DNA from: Deroplatys truncata | Lineage: Eukaryota; Arthropoda; Insecta; Mantodea; Mantidae | Assembly: GCA_030765065.1 (NCBI GenBank) | Contig: CM060975.1 | Span: 200,856,007-200,920,006, forward strand | Direction: 5' to 3' | Length of the DNA: 64,000 bases | Notes under the pieces: generated by a model | The model's input: only the letters and a program-made list of their open reading frames with translations | What the model was told of the DNA's origin: nothing | The model's database searches: none | Shown: piece by piece, positions 20,415 through 31,779 of the stretch | How the letters are laid out: each line of letters starts with the position of its first letter | Position numbering within the stretch: the stretch's first letter is position 1 | Program-made: the position numbers and the translations under genes

Positions 20415-21372
20415 TCTGATGTGTTACACTGGCATGACTTTCTCTACTCTTGTACAAACTATTTTTACAAACTCTTATTCGCCATCTATTTAATATTAAT
20501 CGAGATAAACGTTTGCAGAAACGATCTTTTGACATACAAAGAGAATTACATTTTACACATAGCGACCAGCTCTAAAAATATTTGACTATCGCTTAAGGCC
20601 TACTATGTTTCCCTTGTTTTGTATTTGCAAGGACAATATAGAAATACAGTAAGCTTTAAGCATAGACATATCTCTTAATAGCTGGTTGCTAGGTGCAGCA
20701 CCTTTCCTACAGATTAATACTCTTTGCATATCCAAGACAAAAAAAGAATAACGAATTCCCATTTGAGAAAATTATTGAAAAATTTAAGGGAATAACAAGC
20801 AATATCTCGAAAATGGTTCACACAACAACAAAAAGTTAATGATATAAATTATGTATTTTAACGCGATCTACATTTTTCGTGCAGTAAAATTTTGTCTATC
20901 TCTTATGGTGTACCAGTTATGCAAAAGTCGTTCACAATGAAGAATACTTTTGGAGACATTCCCAGAAAATTCAAGATATACATTTTATTTGTCATGAAAA
21001 TATCTTAAACATATGATATTTTAATCAACACCTTTAGAGCCGTTTTTGAGAAAATTAAAATTTTCGAAAAATGTTCCATGTAAAGGGTAATTTGGGGTGG
21101 GGGATTTTCTTGAAAACCTTCGTGTCGCATCTCTGAAAGATACTGAACCTAAATACCAAGTTTGATGTTTATCTGACTGTTCGTTTCTGAGTTATGCTGT
21201 TCACAGACAGACAGACAGACACGCTCACAGACACACACGGACATGTTTCCAAAGTTGCTTCTTTGGATTCAGGGGACCTCAAAACATATATTTCCGGTGA
21301 AATCTTGGTATCGAATTTTTGGATGGAATACAATACATCCCCTACTTACTATACGTAGTAGAGAAAGTAAAA
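20415..21372 (+). mobile_element. HLE-1, full-length Helentron/DINE-like non-autonomous element
   Basis: Reference copy for the family. It starts TCTGATGTGTTACACT after a run of A. A 12-bp motif ACTTTCTCTACT (20437-20448) recurs inverted and perfect as AGTAGAGAAAGT at 21357-21368. Just before the end, CTACTTACTATACGTAGTAG (21342-21361) folds into a 7-bp hairpin with one bulge. A microsatellite of CAGA/CA units (about 21204-21240) sits about 130 bp from the 3' end, where other copies have long CA tracts. No protein is encoded. This matches the known plan of DINE/HINE elements: subterminal inverted repeats, a variable microsatellite and a 3' stem-loop. The 3' end lacks the CTRR of canonical Helitrons, so Helentron-type relatives fit better. 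The assignment is inferred. Confidence 0.75.
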
Positions 21373-22094
21373 ATCATTTGTAGACATTTAATATATACAC
21401 GTTTTAATAATTTTTACAGTTTTTTCTAGGATTACTGTTGTAATTTTAGATCTGTTATTTATAAATTCAATTATGTTCAGAAATTATCCAGCAATTTCAT
21501 ATTACATACGTGTATATGCCATTTATGTGTGTTTGAATCTGTTTTAGTGGATAGTACTTATTTGTGTCTGTATTTGTTACTTTAATACGTTGCACTGTGA
21601 TAAGCTTTGTATACAGCAGTCTTCAGTGGAATGAAGTGGAATTTTTCCATACGTTCATCAGAATTAAATAATTTAACATATTATAGTCATTTTAAAAAAA
21701 ATTTGTACTTTGAATTATGCAAAACTTATATAAATAGTATACCCCTAAGCCGTGTATGCTTAAGCTCCTTTTTCTTAGAATCTGAGGATATAAGAAGAAC
21801 AGAGTACAAGGACATGGTCCGTTTTATCGGCACCATTGGATTGGATAAAATTGCCAAATTAAGAGGCACAAAAGGCTCAAAAGAACCTACGTGCAGGCTT
21901 ATAAAAGAGGCCACTTAAATTTCATCATCACCGTCATACCCCTAAGCCCCGTGGCCATACTTAGTCAGTATTACCTTTTAAAAATCCAGTTCCTTATTGT
22001 GGATGCAGCAAATATTTTTTTCGCTAACCACTTTCCTAAATGGAAATGTGCCTACATCATAATAGGATGTTTTCGTCTCGTAAAACAATAAGCT
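21373..22094. other. no recognised gene; one 103-codon frame
   Basis: AT-rich sequence. The frame at 21607-21918 (plus) starts MYTAVFSGMKWNFSIRSS and contains YKDMVRFIGTIGLDKIAKLR. I do not recognise it, it has no coding-like company and I consider it accidental. CATACCCCTAAGCC occurs twice in similar form (about 21738 and 21936). Confidence 0.4.
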
Positions 22095-22590
22095 GCCACC
22101 ATGGCAACATGTGGGCAGGACATTAAATTCCATAACTGACACACCTTTCCTGGTAAAGGCGTTTTTAAATTAATTCTAAAATAACATACCCCAATGGGAA
22201 GATGCCGAAACTACATTAAATTCCCTAAACGACTCTCATACCCGCGTGTTGCCATAGTAGCTTAGTTGTTTAGATCAGTGGCATGGAAAAACGAAACTCC
22301 TTGATTCATATCCCGGCTAAAGAACTGAACTTTTCAGTCTGGTTCTAACTTTCCAACTTCAGGCACACAAGTCATGTGTGATAGAACAATTAATAGACTG
22401 ACTGACCTAATAGTGGTTTACTGTGAAACCCAGGACTTAAAGTACTTACGAGATTGTAAGTCGCAATTGGGTTATTATCTCAAAATGAATTTGAGAACGC
22501 CTTGTGTTACCAGGAAAATGTGAGTCAGTTGGGAAACTTAAAACCGTGCCGTTATACCATGGTAGCTCAGTTAGAGCGCTGCCGCTGCCA
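22095..22590. repeat. cluster of three SINE-A pieces
   Basis: First piece, reverse, about 22095-22204: CCACCATGGCAACATGTGGG to AACATACCCCAATGGGAAG. Second, forward, about 22240-22392: GTTGCCATAGTAGCTTAG with TTGATTCATATCCCGGCT, ending GTGATAGAACAATT. Third, forward, about 22393-22590: GACCTAATAGTGG, CCCAGGACTTAAAGTAC, then CCATGGTAGCTCAGTTAGAG. The second and third are head to tail, the first and second inverted. Confidence 0.7.
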
Positions 22591-22599
22591 CCGCTGCTG

Positions 22600-22870
22600 C
22601 TGCTGAGCGAGGTGGTGCCGCAGTAAAGTGTGCAACTCGCATTCAGGAGATCCCAGATTCGATCCCCGACGACCGCCCACTTTGGCCCATGGATTTTTCG
22701 TGGATTCCCCGGGTCGGCAGGCGAATGCTGGGATGGTTCATATTCTGCCTTCCTGACCCTCATTTCCTACACCTCTTCCTTGTCATTTGTTTGAGGGCTG
22801 TAAGAGCAGGCGATGGTGTTCGGTGGGTTGCCGCTGGGCGTAGGATGTACGCTCTGTAGAGGTTTCTTCA
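22600..22870 (+). repeat. SINE-D, tRNA-derived
   Basis: A tRNA-like head AGCGAGGTGGTGCCGCAGTA, GTGCAACTCGCATTCAGGAG and the B box GATTCGATCCCCGAC. The tail holds GGATTTTTCGTGGATTCCCC and CCTTCCTGACCCTCATTTCC. The head is like widespread arthropod SINE heads that read GTGGTGCAGTGG...ACTCGCATTCGGG. It is fused to the preceding SINE-A through a GCTGCC/GCTGCT tract (about 22578-22606). Confidence 0.7.
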
Positions 22871-22879
22871 CTGGCGTCG

Positions 22880-23110
22880 TTGCGGAACTGCTCAGTTAGG
22901 ATCCGCCTCGAGAGGGCGCCCCTTCGTGAGATCCCCGGGGGATAGGGGCTTGTAGGTGGGTCCGGGCGCCCTCGGATGCGTTCGATCCGGAAACTTCAGG
23001 GACTCCGTCCATGCTTGCGCGCGTCGGCATCCGGTTCTGGTCGCCCTTCGGGTCTCTCCCCCACATCTCTGCGCTCTCCCCGTTTTGGGGGGCCCTTCCC
23101 TTGGTCCGTA
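22880..23110 (+). repeat. repeat F, GC-rich
   Basis: GC-rich sequence including GACTCCGTCCATGCTTG and CCGGTTCTGGTCGCCCTT. It is matched in order at 63.79-64.0 kb (GATCCCGTCCATGCTTG, GGATCCGGTCGCCCTTTG). It is probably the 5' end of a LINE family but no coding sequence supports that here. Confidence 0.6.
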
Positions 23111-23119
23111 TCTTTATCT

Positions 23120-23450
23120 TTGCTACAACCACCACCACCGCCACTAATACTGTTACTATTACCATTAATATCACCACCAGTATTATAACTACCACCAATA
23201 CTACAACAGCCACCACCATCACTGCTACCACAAGCATCACCACTAATACCACCAACAGCATTCATGCTACTACTATTACCATTCCGACCACTGTTACCAC
23301 AACTACAGCCAGCAATACTACCACCAACTCCACTGCATTAGCCTCACTTCATCGCCAGCACTATCACCATGCTATCACTACTATCAGCACTACGGCCATC
23401 AGCATCACTAGTACAACCACCAAACCCATCATCACCTCTGCTTTGTTTGA
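23120..23450 (+). repeat. degenerate (ACN)n trinucleotide tract
   Basis: About 330 bp dominated by ACC, ACT, ATC and ACA triplets. It keeps an open frame of mostly threonine (23011-23478), but the period-3 repeat alone explains that, so I do not call it a gene. Confidence 0.85.
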
Positions 23451-24180
23451 TAAATGTTTATTAAAGTTCCAACCCTGAACCCTCATCGAAGGATGGTCAA
23501 AATAATCTTTCTGAAGCCTCTTGGAAGTTTTTAATAAGACAGAACAACCAGATTTTCTGTTATGTCATCCGCATGTCAGACTTGTCAACTATTTCAAAAT
23601 CTCTGAAGTAACTCTTAAAGATTTCCTAATGCGTCGGTAAACTTCCTTTCATTTTCAACGCTCTTTGTGTACACTTAGAATACATAATGGCTGTGTGTTC
23701 CTTTTGGAAAAGTTGAGAGCCTTTGTAATTAATGAGCTGTCTGTCAGACGTCAGACCCAGTTAATACCTTTTAAATTATTCTCAAAGAAGTAAACTGCTT
23801 TGCGTTTTTGCGATCAGCAGTTTCAGATTTCAGTTCATTGTACTGAGTACAGATACTATATTTAGTTATTATGTACAGCTGTTTTGGCGTTTACTTGTCC
23901 GTAGTAGTATGAAGTCGTAACTTGTGTAATACGTTCATAAAATATACAAGAGGTATTTTAAAAGTAAGATCGTTTTGCAATAAATTACCAACTACGAAAT
24001 ATGTTTCGATAATTCATTTTTACCTAAGACCTTATACCATTTTTCTACCAGTTATCAATGTTTATACTCTTAGAACATTTCTTTTATCGTAGCATAGATT
24101 ATTTAGAACCCCGTCACAGACTTCCGCCGCCAGTACATCTAGAACGTGTAGCTGCTTCCGGAGTTAAATTTTCTGTATTA
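23451..24180. other. no recognised gene
   Basis: AT-rich sequence with scattered stops in all frames. No repeat that recurs in the window was seen. Confidence 0.5.
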
Positions 24181-24184
24181 AAAA

Positions 24185-24980
24185 TCGGATATGTTGCACT
24201 CACATGACTTTCTCTACTCTTGTACAAACTATTTTTACAAACGTCTACTTCATATTAATCCAGATGAACATTTTGCAAGAGGAATATGGTAGGCTTTAAG
24301 CGATAGTCAAATCTTTTAAGAGCTGGTTGCTATGTGGAGCAGTCCATTCTCTTTGCATGTCTAGGACATAAAAAACGAATAACGAATTTCTATTTGAGAA
24401 AAAGTATAAGTATTGGAAAATTTAAACAAATAACAATGAATATCTCGGAAATGGTTCACTCAAAAAAAAATCTGTGGCATTAATTGTGTGTTTTAACGAG
24501 ATCTACATTTTTATGTAGTAAAATTTTGTATATCTGTTACGGTTTACCAGTTATGTAAAAGTCATTCAGAATGAAAGGAGCTTTTGGGGAAATTCCCAGA
24601 AAATTCAAGATATACATTACATTGGCTTTGAAAATATCTTAAACGTATATTTTAATCAAAACCCTTAGAGCCATTTTTGAGAAAATAAAAATTTTCCAAA
24701 TATGTTTCATGTAAGGGGTAGTTTAGGGTGTGGGATCTTCTACAAAATCTTCGCGTCGCATCTTTGGAAAATACTAAACTCAAACCCAGGTTTGGTATTT
24801 ACCCGGCTTTTCGTTTTTGAGCTATGCTGTTCACAGACACACACAGATATGTTTCCAAAAATGCTTTATTTGGATTCAAGGCACCTCAAAAAATCTATTT
24901 CTGGTGAAATCTCGGTAACGAGATTTTGCGTAGAATGCAATACTTCCCCTGTTTACTATACGTAGTAGAGAAAGTAAAAA
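24185..24980 (+). repeat. HLE-1 repeat, near full length
   Basis: Subterminal ACTTTCTCTACT at 24207-24218 and its inverted partner AGTAGAGAAAGT at 24964-24975. The CA tract is short (24834-24846). A small internal deletion in the 5' half shortens it relative to the copy at 20415. The following stretch 24981-25598 shows no gene. Confidence 0.85.
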
Positions 24981-25598
24981 TGAGTTGTAATAATCTCCTA
25001 TGACTTCCGGAGCGCTAGTTTGAATCCCCCTCCTGACACCAACGATACCAATAACCCAATTGCTTTTGCCAAGAAATCTTACACACTCAAAAATTCATCT
25101 TAGAAATTGTACAATTGTTTTATGGATAGGCGGCGAATTTGTATTAGGAGGAACCACTAAAATTTATTCTACATCAGAATGAGAATCCAATCGATTGTAA
25201 AAAACTGTGCGGAAAGAAAGCTTAAGGTATATACAATTGAACAAAAAGATTAGTCAACCAAACCGCTCAATAGTCCTTATTTTATTGCATAACGGACCAT
25301 TCTTTAAAAACATCCGTCGTACATACAGGAACTGACAATGTAAAAACACTTACACGTAATTCACACGTGTAAGAGGTTAGCAGTTCTACAGTTTATTCAT
25401 AGCAGAGAATATGCATTATGCTATTTTCAAAGAGTTATCCAACGTTAATTTTTTTTTTTTTGCAGCAGTCCAAACAAACTAAATTTCACTGTATCTGGGT
25501 ACACCAAAATCGCTCTCTCTCATCCCTCACCATCCCAATTTCTCTCCCCCATTCTCCCAAATCTCTCTTTAAAAAGTATTGTCCACTTTAGAAACAAT

Positions 25599-26447
25599 AC
25601 CTGATGTAATACATTCACATGGCTTTCTCTACCGTCTATCATTTATTAGTGGGTATACAAACTATTCTTACTAAAGCTTATTTTTCTATCGAATGCGTTT
25701 TTATCCAAATAAACCTTTGCAGAAAAAATTACATTACACATTTCGTTAAAATACAAAGGAAACAGCGATAGTCAAATCTTTATGAACTGGATGCTATATG
25801 CTGGCCTTAAAATTCCAGTTTCCATGCAATACCGAGAAATAACTGAATGTTGAAAGGACTTTTAAAACATGACCAACAAATGAACATTAATAACGGATAT
25901 ATCAGAAATGGGTTATACCATAAAAACACATATTCGAAATAAATTACGTGTTTTAAAGAAATTTACATTTTTTTGTGTAGTACGTTTTCGTCTTTCGCTT
26001 AACGTTTACCAGTTATACAAGGCTATACAAAATTCCTTTCAAATGAAGAAGACTTCAAAAGTTATTCCCAGAAAATTCAAGATATATATTTTATTTGTCA
26101 CGTAAATATCTTTAATATATGGTATTTTAATAGAAATCGTTGACATATTTTATAAAATCAAAATTTTCGAAAAATGTTCCTTGCAAAGGCTGCTTGGGGA
26201 GGGTGGATTTTCTTAAAAATCTTCGGGTAAAAGCTTTGGAAGACACTGAACCTAAATACCAAGTTTGATATTTATCCAACTTTTCGTTTTTGAGTTATAC
26301 TGTTCACAGACACACATACACATGAGTATCTTTTTCTAATTTTTTTTTGTTTCAGGGGGACCTGGAAATATTATTTCCGGTGAAATCTTGGTATCAAATT
26401 TTTGGGTGGAATGCAATACTTACCCTACTTTCTATATGTAGTAAACA
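25599..26447 (+). repeat. HLE-1 repeat, form b
   Basis: The 5' half is the alternative form: ATTTATTAGTGGGTATACAAAC, ATCCAAATAAACCTTTGCAG, CTATATGCTGGCCTTAAAATTCC. The 3' half is the common HLE-1 sequence. The 3' terminal motif is decayed (TATATGTAGTAAACATG). Confidence 0.8.
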
Positions 26448-27114
26448 TGGATGAATTTAGAAAAAGGGGATGTGAACAGAGAAATATATCCTGATAAGTG
26501 TTGGTACTTTGTTTGCTAATATTTGTGATTATTCAGGTTTCGTTACTGTGATGTATTTACTTCTCTTTCTTTAAAGTTCCTAAAGTAGGAACGAAAGGGG
26601 ACGATAATGTATCGTAATAATGTTTAGCGTTATTTCGTGTTTTGTTTTAATTTATACTTAACTATGTATTACTCTTGTGTTTTACTGTGAAATTTGTTCT
26701 CCCCTTTTCTTTATGATTCAAGGTCTTATAACAACGTATATGATCTGTTGGATCTACGAAATCAAAATTTCAAACATTAAAGTAAAATTGCGGAACGAGG
26801 TAAATTTTAAAGTGGCAAAAATGTAAGGGATGAATATTATGAAAAAATCATGCGCACGTCCATTTAAACGTCGCATTTGAACATTTAAATACACCTTTCT
26901 TTTATTTCAGGCGCCTTAATTTTCTTCAGATTGTGTTGTTTGTAAAACAATTTCTATTAAAATTGTCTCCATTTATACGTTCTCTACCACCTACTTACGA
27001 TGCGAGCAGATAGAGGAAGTATCCATTTCCCTGAACAATTCTTTATCTAAATGTCACTGGAAATGTACCTTTGCGATACACAGAACCCAACAGAAAATCA
27101 ATTTTGTAAAAAGG
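26448..27114. other. no recognised gene
   Basis: AT-rich, with no recurring repeat and no long open frame. Confidence 0.5.
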
Positions 27115-27270
27115 CCTGCGCACAAAATTTCAAATTTCATACTTGAGTTAGTGTTCAAGTGTGTCAGGCGAAGATTTTCGAGAAACTCTCTACACCCAAA
27201 ACAACCCTTTACATCAAAAAATCTTTATTTTCTAAGATTTTAAGTAAAATTTAATAAGTACTTCTCGGAG
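27115..27270 (-). repeat. HLE-1 fragment, reverse
   Basis: A short diverged piece from the middle of HLE-1 (GGCGAAGATTTTCGAGAAAC, CAACCCTTTACATCAAAAAA). A better-preserved reverse copy starts immediately after it. Confidence 0.6.
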
Positions 27271-27271
27271 C

Positions 27272-28153
27272 TCTTTTTACTTTCTCTACTAGTTATAGTA
27301 AGTAGGGGAAGTATTGTATTCCCCCAAAAATTCGATACAGAGATTTCACCGGAAATACATGTTTTGAGACCCCCTGAATCCAAAAAAAGCATTTTTGGAA
27401 ACATGTCCGTGTGTGTGTCTTTGAACAGCATAACTCAGAAACGAACAGTCGGATAAACACCAAACTTGGTATTTAGGTTCAGTATCTTCCAGAGATGCGA
27501 CACGAAGGTTTTCAAGAAAATCCACCCACCCCAGAGTACCCTTTACATGGATCATTTTTCGAAAATTTTAATTTTCTCAAAAATGGCTCTAACGATTTTG
27601 ATTAAAATATCATATGTTTAAGATATTTTCATGATAAACAAAATGTATGTCTTGAACTTCCTGGGAATGTCTCCAAAAGTATTCTTTATTGTGAACGACT
27701 TTTGTATAACTAGTAAACCATAATTTTACTACACAAAAAATGTAGATCGCGTTAAAATACACAATTTATGTCATATACATTTTTTTGTTGAGTGAACCAT
27801 TTTCGAGATATTACTTGTTATTCCCTTAAATTTTTCAATACTTATTTTCTCAAATGGGAATTGGTTATTCATTTTTTTTGTCTTGGATATGCAAAGAGTA
27901 TTAATCTGTGGGAAAGGGAATGGTGCTGCACCTAGCAACCAGCTATTAAGAGATATGATTGTGCTTAGAGGCTACTGTATTTCTATATTGCCCTTGTAAA
28001 TATATATTCCCCTTACATCTACAAGGAAATTAGCAATAAGATAGACTCTGCAAAAGTTTATCTCGATTAACATGAAGTAGATAGAGAATAAGCGTTTGTA
28101 AAAATAGTTCGTACAAGAGTAGAGAAAGTCATGTGAGTGTAACACATCAGATT
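27272..28153 (-). repeat. HLE-1 repeat, reverse, near full length
   Basis: It starts with ACTTTCTCTACTAGTTATAG and ends GAGAAAGTCATGTGAGTGTAACACATCAGA, the reverse complement of the family 5' end. The microsatellite is reduced to GTGTGTGTCT (27411-27421). 28154-28609 shows no gene. Confidence 0.85.
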
Positions 28154-28609
28154 TTTTCTGCAGAATTGCACAAACTTGGGATAGTTCTTCTAGGTCCCAT
28201 GGATTGAGGTTAGTTGATGTTTTTCGCAACACTATGGCCTAGCTGGTTTATAGATGTTACATTTTTCCTTGTGCACTTCCACCGGTTGATCATGGTTTAT
28301 ATCTCATCTGACAGTAGAGTTCACTCACTACATCAGAATTAGGCCTCTTATAATCTTCAACAATTTAAATAACTAGAAAGATAACATTTATTAATGATTT
28401 TTGTAAGTCCAGAGATTATGAAGGTAATTGCATATAAGATATTTTTAGGGGTATGCTCATCCCTTAATAAAAATTAGAGCTACTTTTAAAGAAAATGTCT
28501 AAAATAACTTTAGGTGGTACAAGAAACATTTTCCTGAACTCTCGGAAGGTGTGGGGCGTAAATATTTATTTTACTTTCTATGTGTTGAGTTGTGCGGTTG
28601 ATCCAAGTG

Positions 28610-29830
28610 CTTTTTACTTTCTCTACTACTTATCTATAGTAAGTATAGAGAGTACCTACAGCATTCCGCCCAACAGTTCGATGGCGAGATATCACGGAAA
28701 TACACGTTTTCAGGTTCCCTGAAACAAAAGAGCATTAAAAATCTGATGTGTTACACTCACATGACTTTCTCTATTCTTGTACAAACTATTTTTACAACCG
28801 CTTATTCTCCATATGCTTCATGTTAATCGAGATATCGAGATGTCAATCTTATTGCTAATTTTGTTGTAGGTGCAAGGGGAATATGGTAGGTTTTAAGCGA
28901 TAGTCAAATATTTTAAGAGCTGGTTGCTATGTGGAGTTTCTTTGCATTACAGGACAAAAAAAAGTTAATAACGAATTTCCATTTGAGAAAAAGTATAAGT
29001 ATTGGAAAATTTAAGGGAATAACAAGCAATATCTCGAAAATGGTTCTCAATAACAAAAATGTATATGACATAAATTGTGTACTTTAACGCGATCTACATT
29101 TTTTGTGTAGTAAAATTTTGTCTGTCTCTTATGGTTTGCCAGTTATGCAAAAGTCGTTCACAATGAAAAATGCTTTTGGAGACATTCCCAGAAAATTCGA
29201 GATATACATTTCATTTCTCATGACAATATCTTAAACATAGGATATTTTAATCAAAATCGTTAGAGCCATTTTTGAGAAAATTAAAATTTTCGAAAAATGT
29301 TCCATGTAAAGGATAATCTGGGCTGGGGGGATTTTCTTGAAAACCTTCGTGTTGTATCTCTGGAAGATACTGAACCTAAATACCAAGTTTGGTGTTTATC
29401 CGACTGTTCGTTTCTGAGTTATGCTGTTCACATTCACACACACGGACATGTTTCCAAAAATGCTTTTTTTTGGATTCAGTGGTTCTCAAAACATATATTT
29501 CCGGTGAAATCTCGGTATCGAATTTTTGGGTGGAATACAATACTTCCCCTACTATACGTAGTAGAGAAAGTAAAAAACTATCCGCATGTGTTTCTGCCGG
29601 TGAGCAGCAGAACTCGAAACACAAAAGTCGCTTAATTAGCATTTAAGTTCAGTCTTTCAAGGATACAACATGATTTTCATGAAAGTCTCCCACCCCAAAT
29701 TGCCCTTTTTATATCTAAAGGTTTTCATTACTTTTATTTTCTCAAAAATGGCTCTAACGATTTTGTTTCAAAAGCCATATATTTAATATATTTGCATGAA
29801 AAATAAAATTTATATTTCCACTATCTGGAA
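28610..29830 (-). repeat. HLE-1 repeat, reverse, split by a nested plus-strand copy
   Basis: The first piece (28610-28737) is the 3' end (CTTTCTCTACTACTTATCTAT, then ATTCCGCCCAACAGTTCGAT). The rest resumes at 29576 (CTATCCGCATGTGTTTCTGC) and runs to about 29830. A plus-strand HLE-1 copy sits at the break. Confidence 0.7.
28738..29575 (+). repeat. HLE-1 repeat nested inside a reverse copy
   Basis: It starts AATCTGATGTGTTACACTCA and ends GTAGTAGAGAAAGTAAAAA. Both junctions lie in A-runs of the older copy, so no target duplication can be separated from the tails. Confidence 0.85.
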
Positions 29831-29867
29831 GTATGAATAAGAAGTATTAGTGTGTGTGGGATTTAAT

Positions 29868-30425
29868 GTGTAAAAATCTGTTGGAATACATTCACATGAT
29901 TTTCTCTCCCCTCTAACGTTTATCAGTATGCATAAAAACTATTCTTACTAAAGCTTGTTTTTATATCTACTGCGTTTTAATCCAAATAAACATTAGCAGA
30001 AATAGCTACATTACACATTCCGTTATAAATACAAAGGGTACAGAGTAATAAACAATAAGAACCATTAATAATGGATATCTCAGAAATGACTTATGGCACA
30101 AAAAAAGCTTATTTGAAATAAATTGTATTTTTTAAAGAGATCTAAATTTTTTGTGTAGTGCGTTTTCGTCTATCGCTTAACGTTTACCAGTTATACAAAA
30201 TTATACAAAATTCCTTCCGAATGAAGAGGGCTTTAAAGGCTATTCCCAGAAAATTCAAGATATACGTTTTATTTGTTATGTAAATATCTTTAATATGTGG
30301 TATTTTAATCAAAATTGTTATCCAAGTTTTAGAAAACCAAACTTTTCGTAAAATGTTCCATGTAAAGAGTAGAAAATCTTCGTGCCGCATCTTGGGAAGA
30401 TACTGGACTTAAATACCATTTATAG
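29868..30425 (+). repeat. HLE-1 repeat, form b, 3'-truncated
   Basis: Form-b 5' end (AATCTGTTGGAATACATTCA). It runs to ACTTAAATACCATTTATAG and stops before the microsatellite. 30426-30868 shows no gene. It includes GGCACGGCTCGACTCCCCC and GAGCCGGCCCTGG near 30787-30822, which I cannot assign. Confidence 0.75.
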
Positions 30426-30868
30426 AAGTACCTGAACGCACAAACAGCGACTTTCACGATACCACTAAGGCGATAGCTGACCTGAGGGGTTCACGAGTCG
30501 CCAGTGTAAGCAAATAAGTTAAAGCTAGTGGCTTGAAGCACTCCTGTGTATAACTGTGATGCTTATTGTTAAACACCTGATTCACATATAATGTTTTTTT
30601 ACGATCTTCAGTGAGGGTTGCATCGCAACTTATCTATGCTGGCGCTTCATTTTTCACCAGTTTTTGTAACAAAAAATTCCAGAAAGTCGATAGCTTTTAA
30701 GCATAATTGATAATTCCGACACATTCCGACATATCTTGTTCAATTTCTAAGATTTTTGCGGCCTTAAAACCTGACGCCCTGGGCAGTGGCACGGCTCGAC
30801 TCCCCCTTTGAGCCGGCCCTGGTTTAAATTTACAAATACCCGTACCCTTTTTCAAGTAGTAAATCGGT

Positions 30869-31733
30869 ATTCTTTTTACTTTCTCTACTACGTATAGTAA
30901 GTCGGGGAAGTATTGTATTCCACCCAAAAATTCGATACCGAGATTTCACCGGAAATACATGTTTTGAGACTCCCTGAATCCAAAAATAGCATTTCTGGAA
31001 ACGTGTGTGTGTGTGTGTGTGTGTGTGTCTGTGTGTGAACAGCATAACTCAGAAACGAACAGTCGGATAAACACCAAACTTGGTATTTAGGTTCAGTATC
31101 CTCCAGAGATGCGACACGAAGGTTTTCAAGAAAATCCCCCCAACCCAGACTACCCTTTACATGGAACATTTTTCGAAAATTTTAATTTTCTCACAAATGG
31201 CTCTAACGATTTTGATTAAAATATCATATGTTTAAGATATTGTCATGAGAAATGAAATGTATATCTCGAATTTTCTGGGAATGTTTCGAAAAGTATTTTT
31301 CATTGTGAACGACTTTTGCATAACTGGTAAACCATAAGAGCTAGACAAAATTTTACTACACAAAAAATGTAGATCGCGTTAAAATACACAATTTATATTA
31401 TATACATTTCTTTTGTTGAGTGAACTGTTTTCGAGATATTGCTTGTTATTCACTTAAATTTTCCAATACTTGTACTTTTTCTCAAATTCGTTATTCATTT
31501 TTTATGTCCTAGACATGCAAAGAGAATGGAATGCGCCACATAGCAACCAGCGTTAAAATATTTGACTATCGCTTAAAACCTACCATATTCCCCTTGCATC
31601 TACAAGAAAATTATCAATAAGATTGACATCTCGATATCTCAATTAACATGAAGCATATGGAGAATAAGCGTTTGTAAAAATAGTTTGTACAAGAGTAGAG
31701 AAAGTCATGTGAGTGTAACACATCAGATTTTTT
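30869..31733 (-). repeat. HLE-1 repeat, reverse, full length
   Basis: Both subterminal motifs are present (CTTTCTCTACTACG at the 3' end; GTAGAGAAAGTCATG at about 31695). The GT tract is at 31004-31028. A good reference for the reverse orientation. Confidence 0.85.
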
Positions 31734-31779
31734 TTCGGGTTATGCAAATAGCATGGAATTTCATAGCCATTACATAACG

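Noticed and set aside
20415-21372. HLE-1 as a classical TIR transposon (MITE of a DDE family)
   Set aside because: The 12-bp inverted motif is subterminal at the 5' end, no target duplication is seen, and the 3' hairpin plus microsatellite fits the Helentron-derived plan better. Not fully excluded.
21607-21918. 103-codon frame in unique AT-rich sequence
   Set aside because: No domain, no splice-like borders and low-complexity-like composition. Left as unassigned sequence.
23011-23478. 155-codon threonine-rich open frame
   Set aside because: Explained by the period-3 ACN repeat. No start context, domain or second copy supports a gene.
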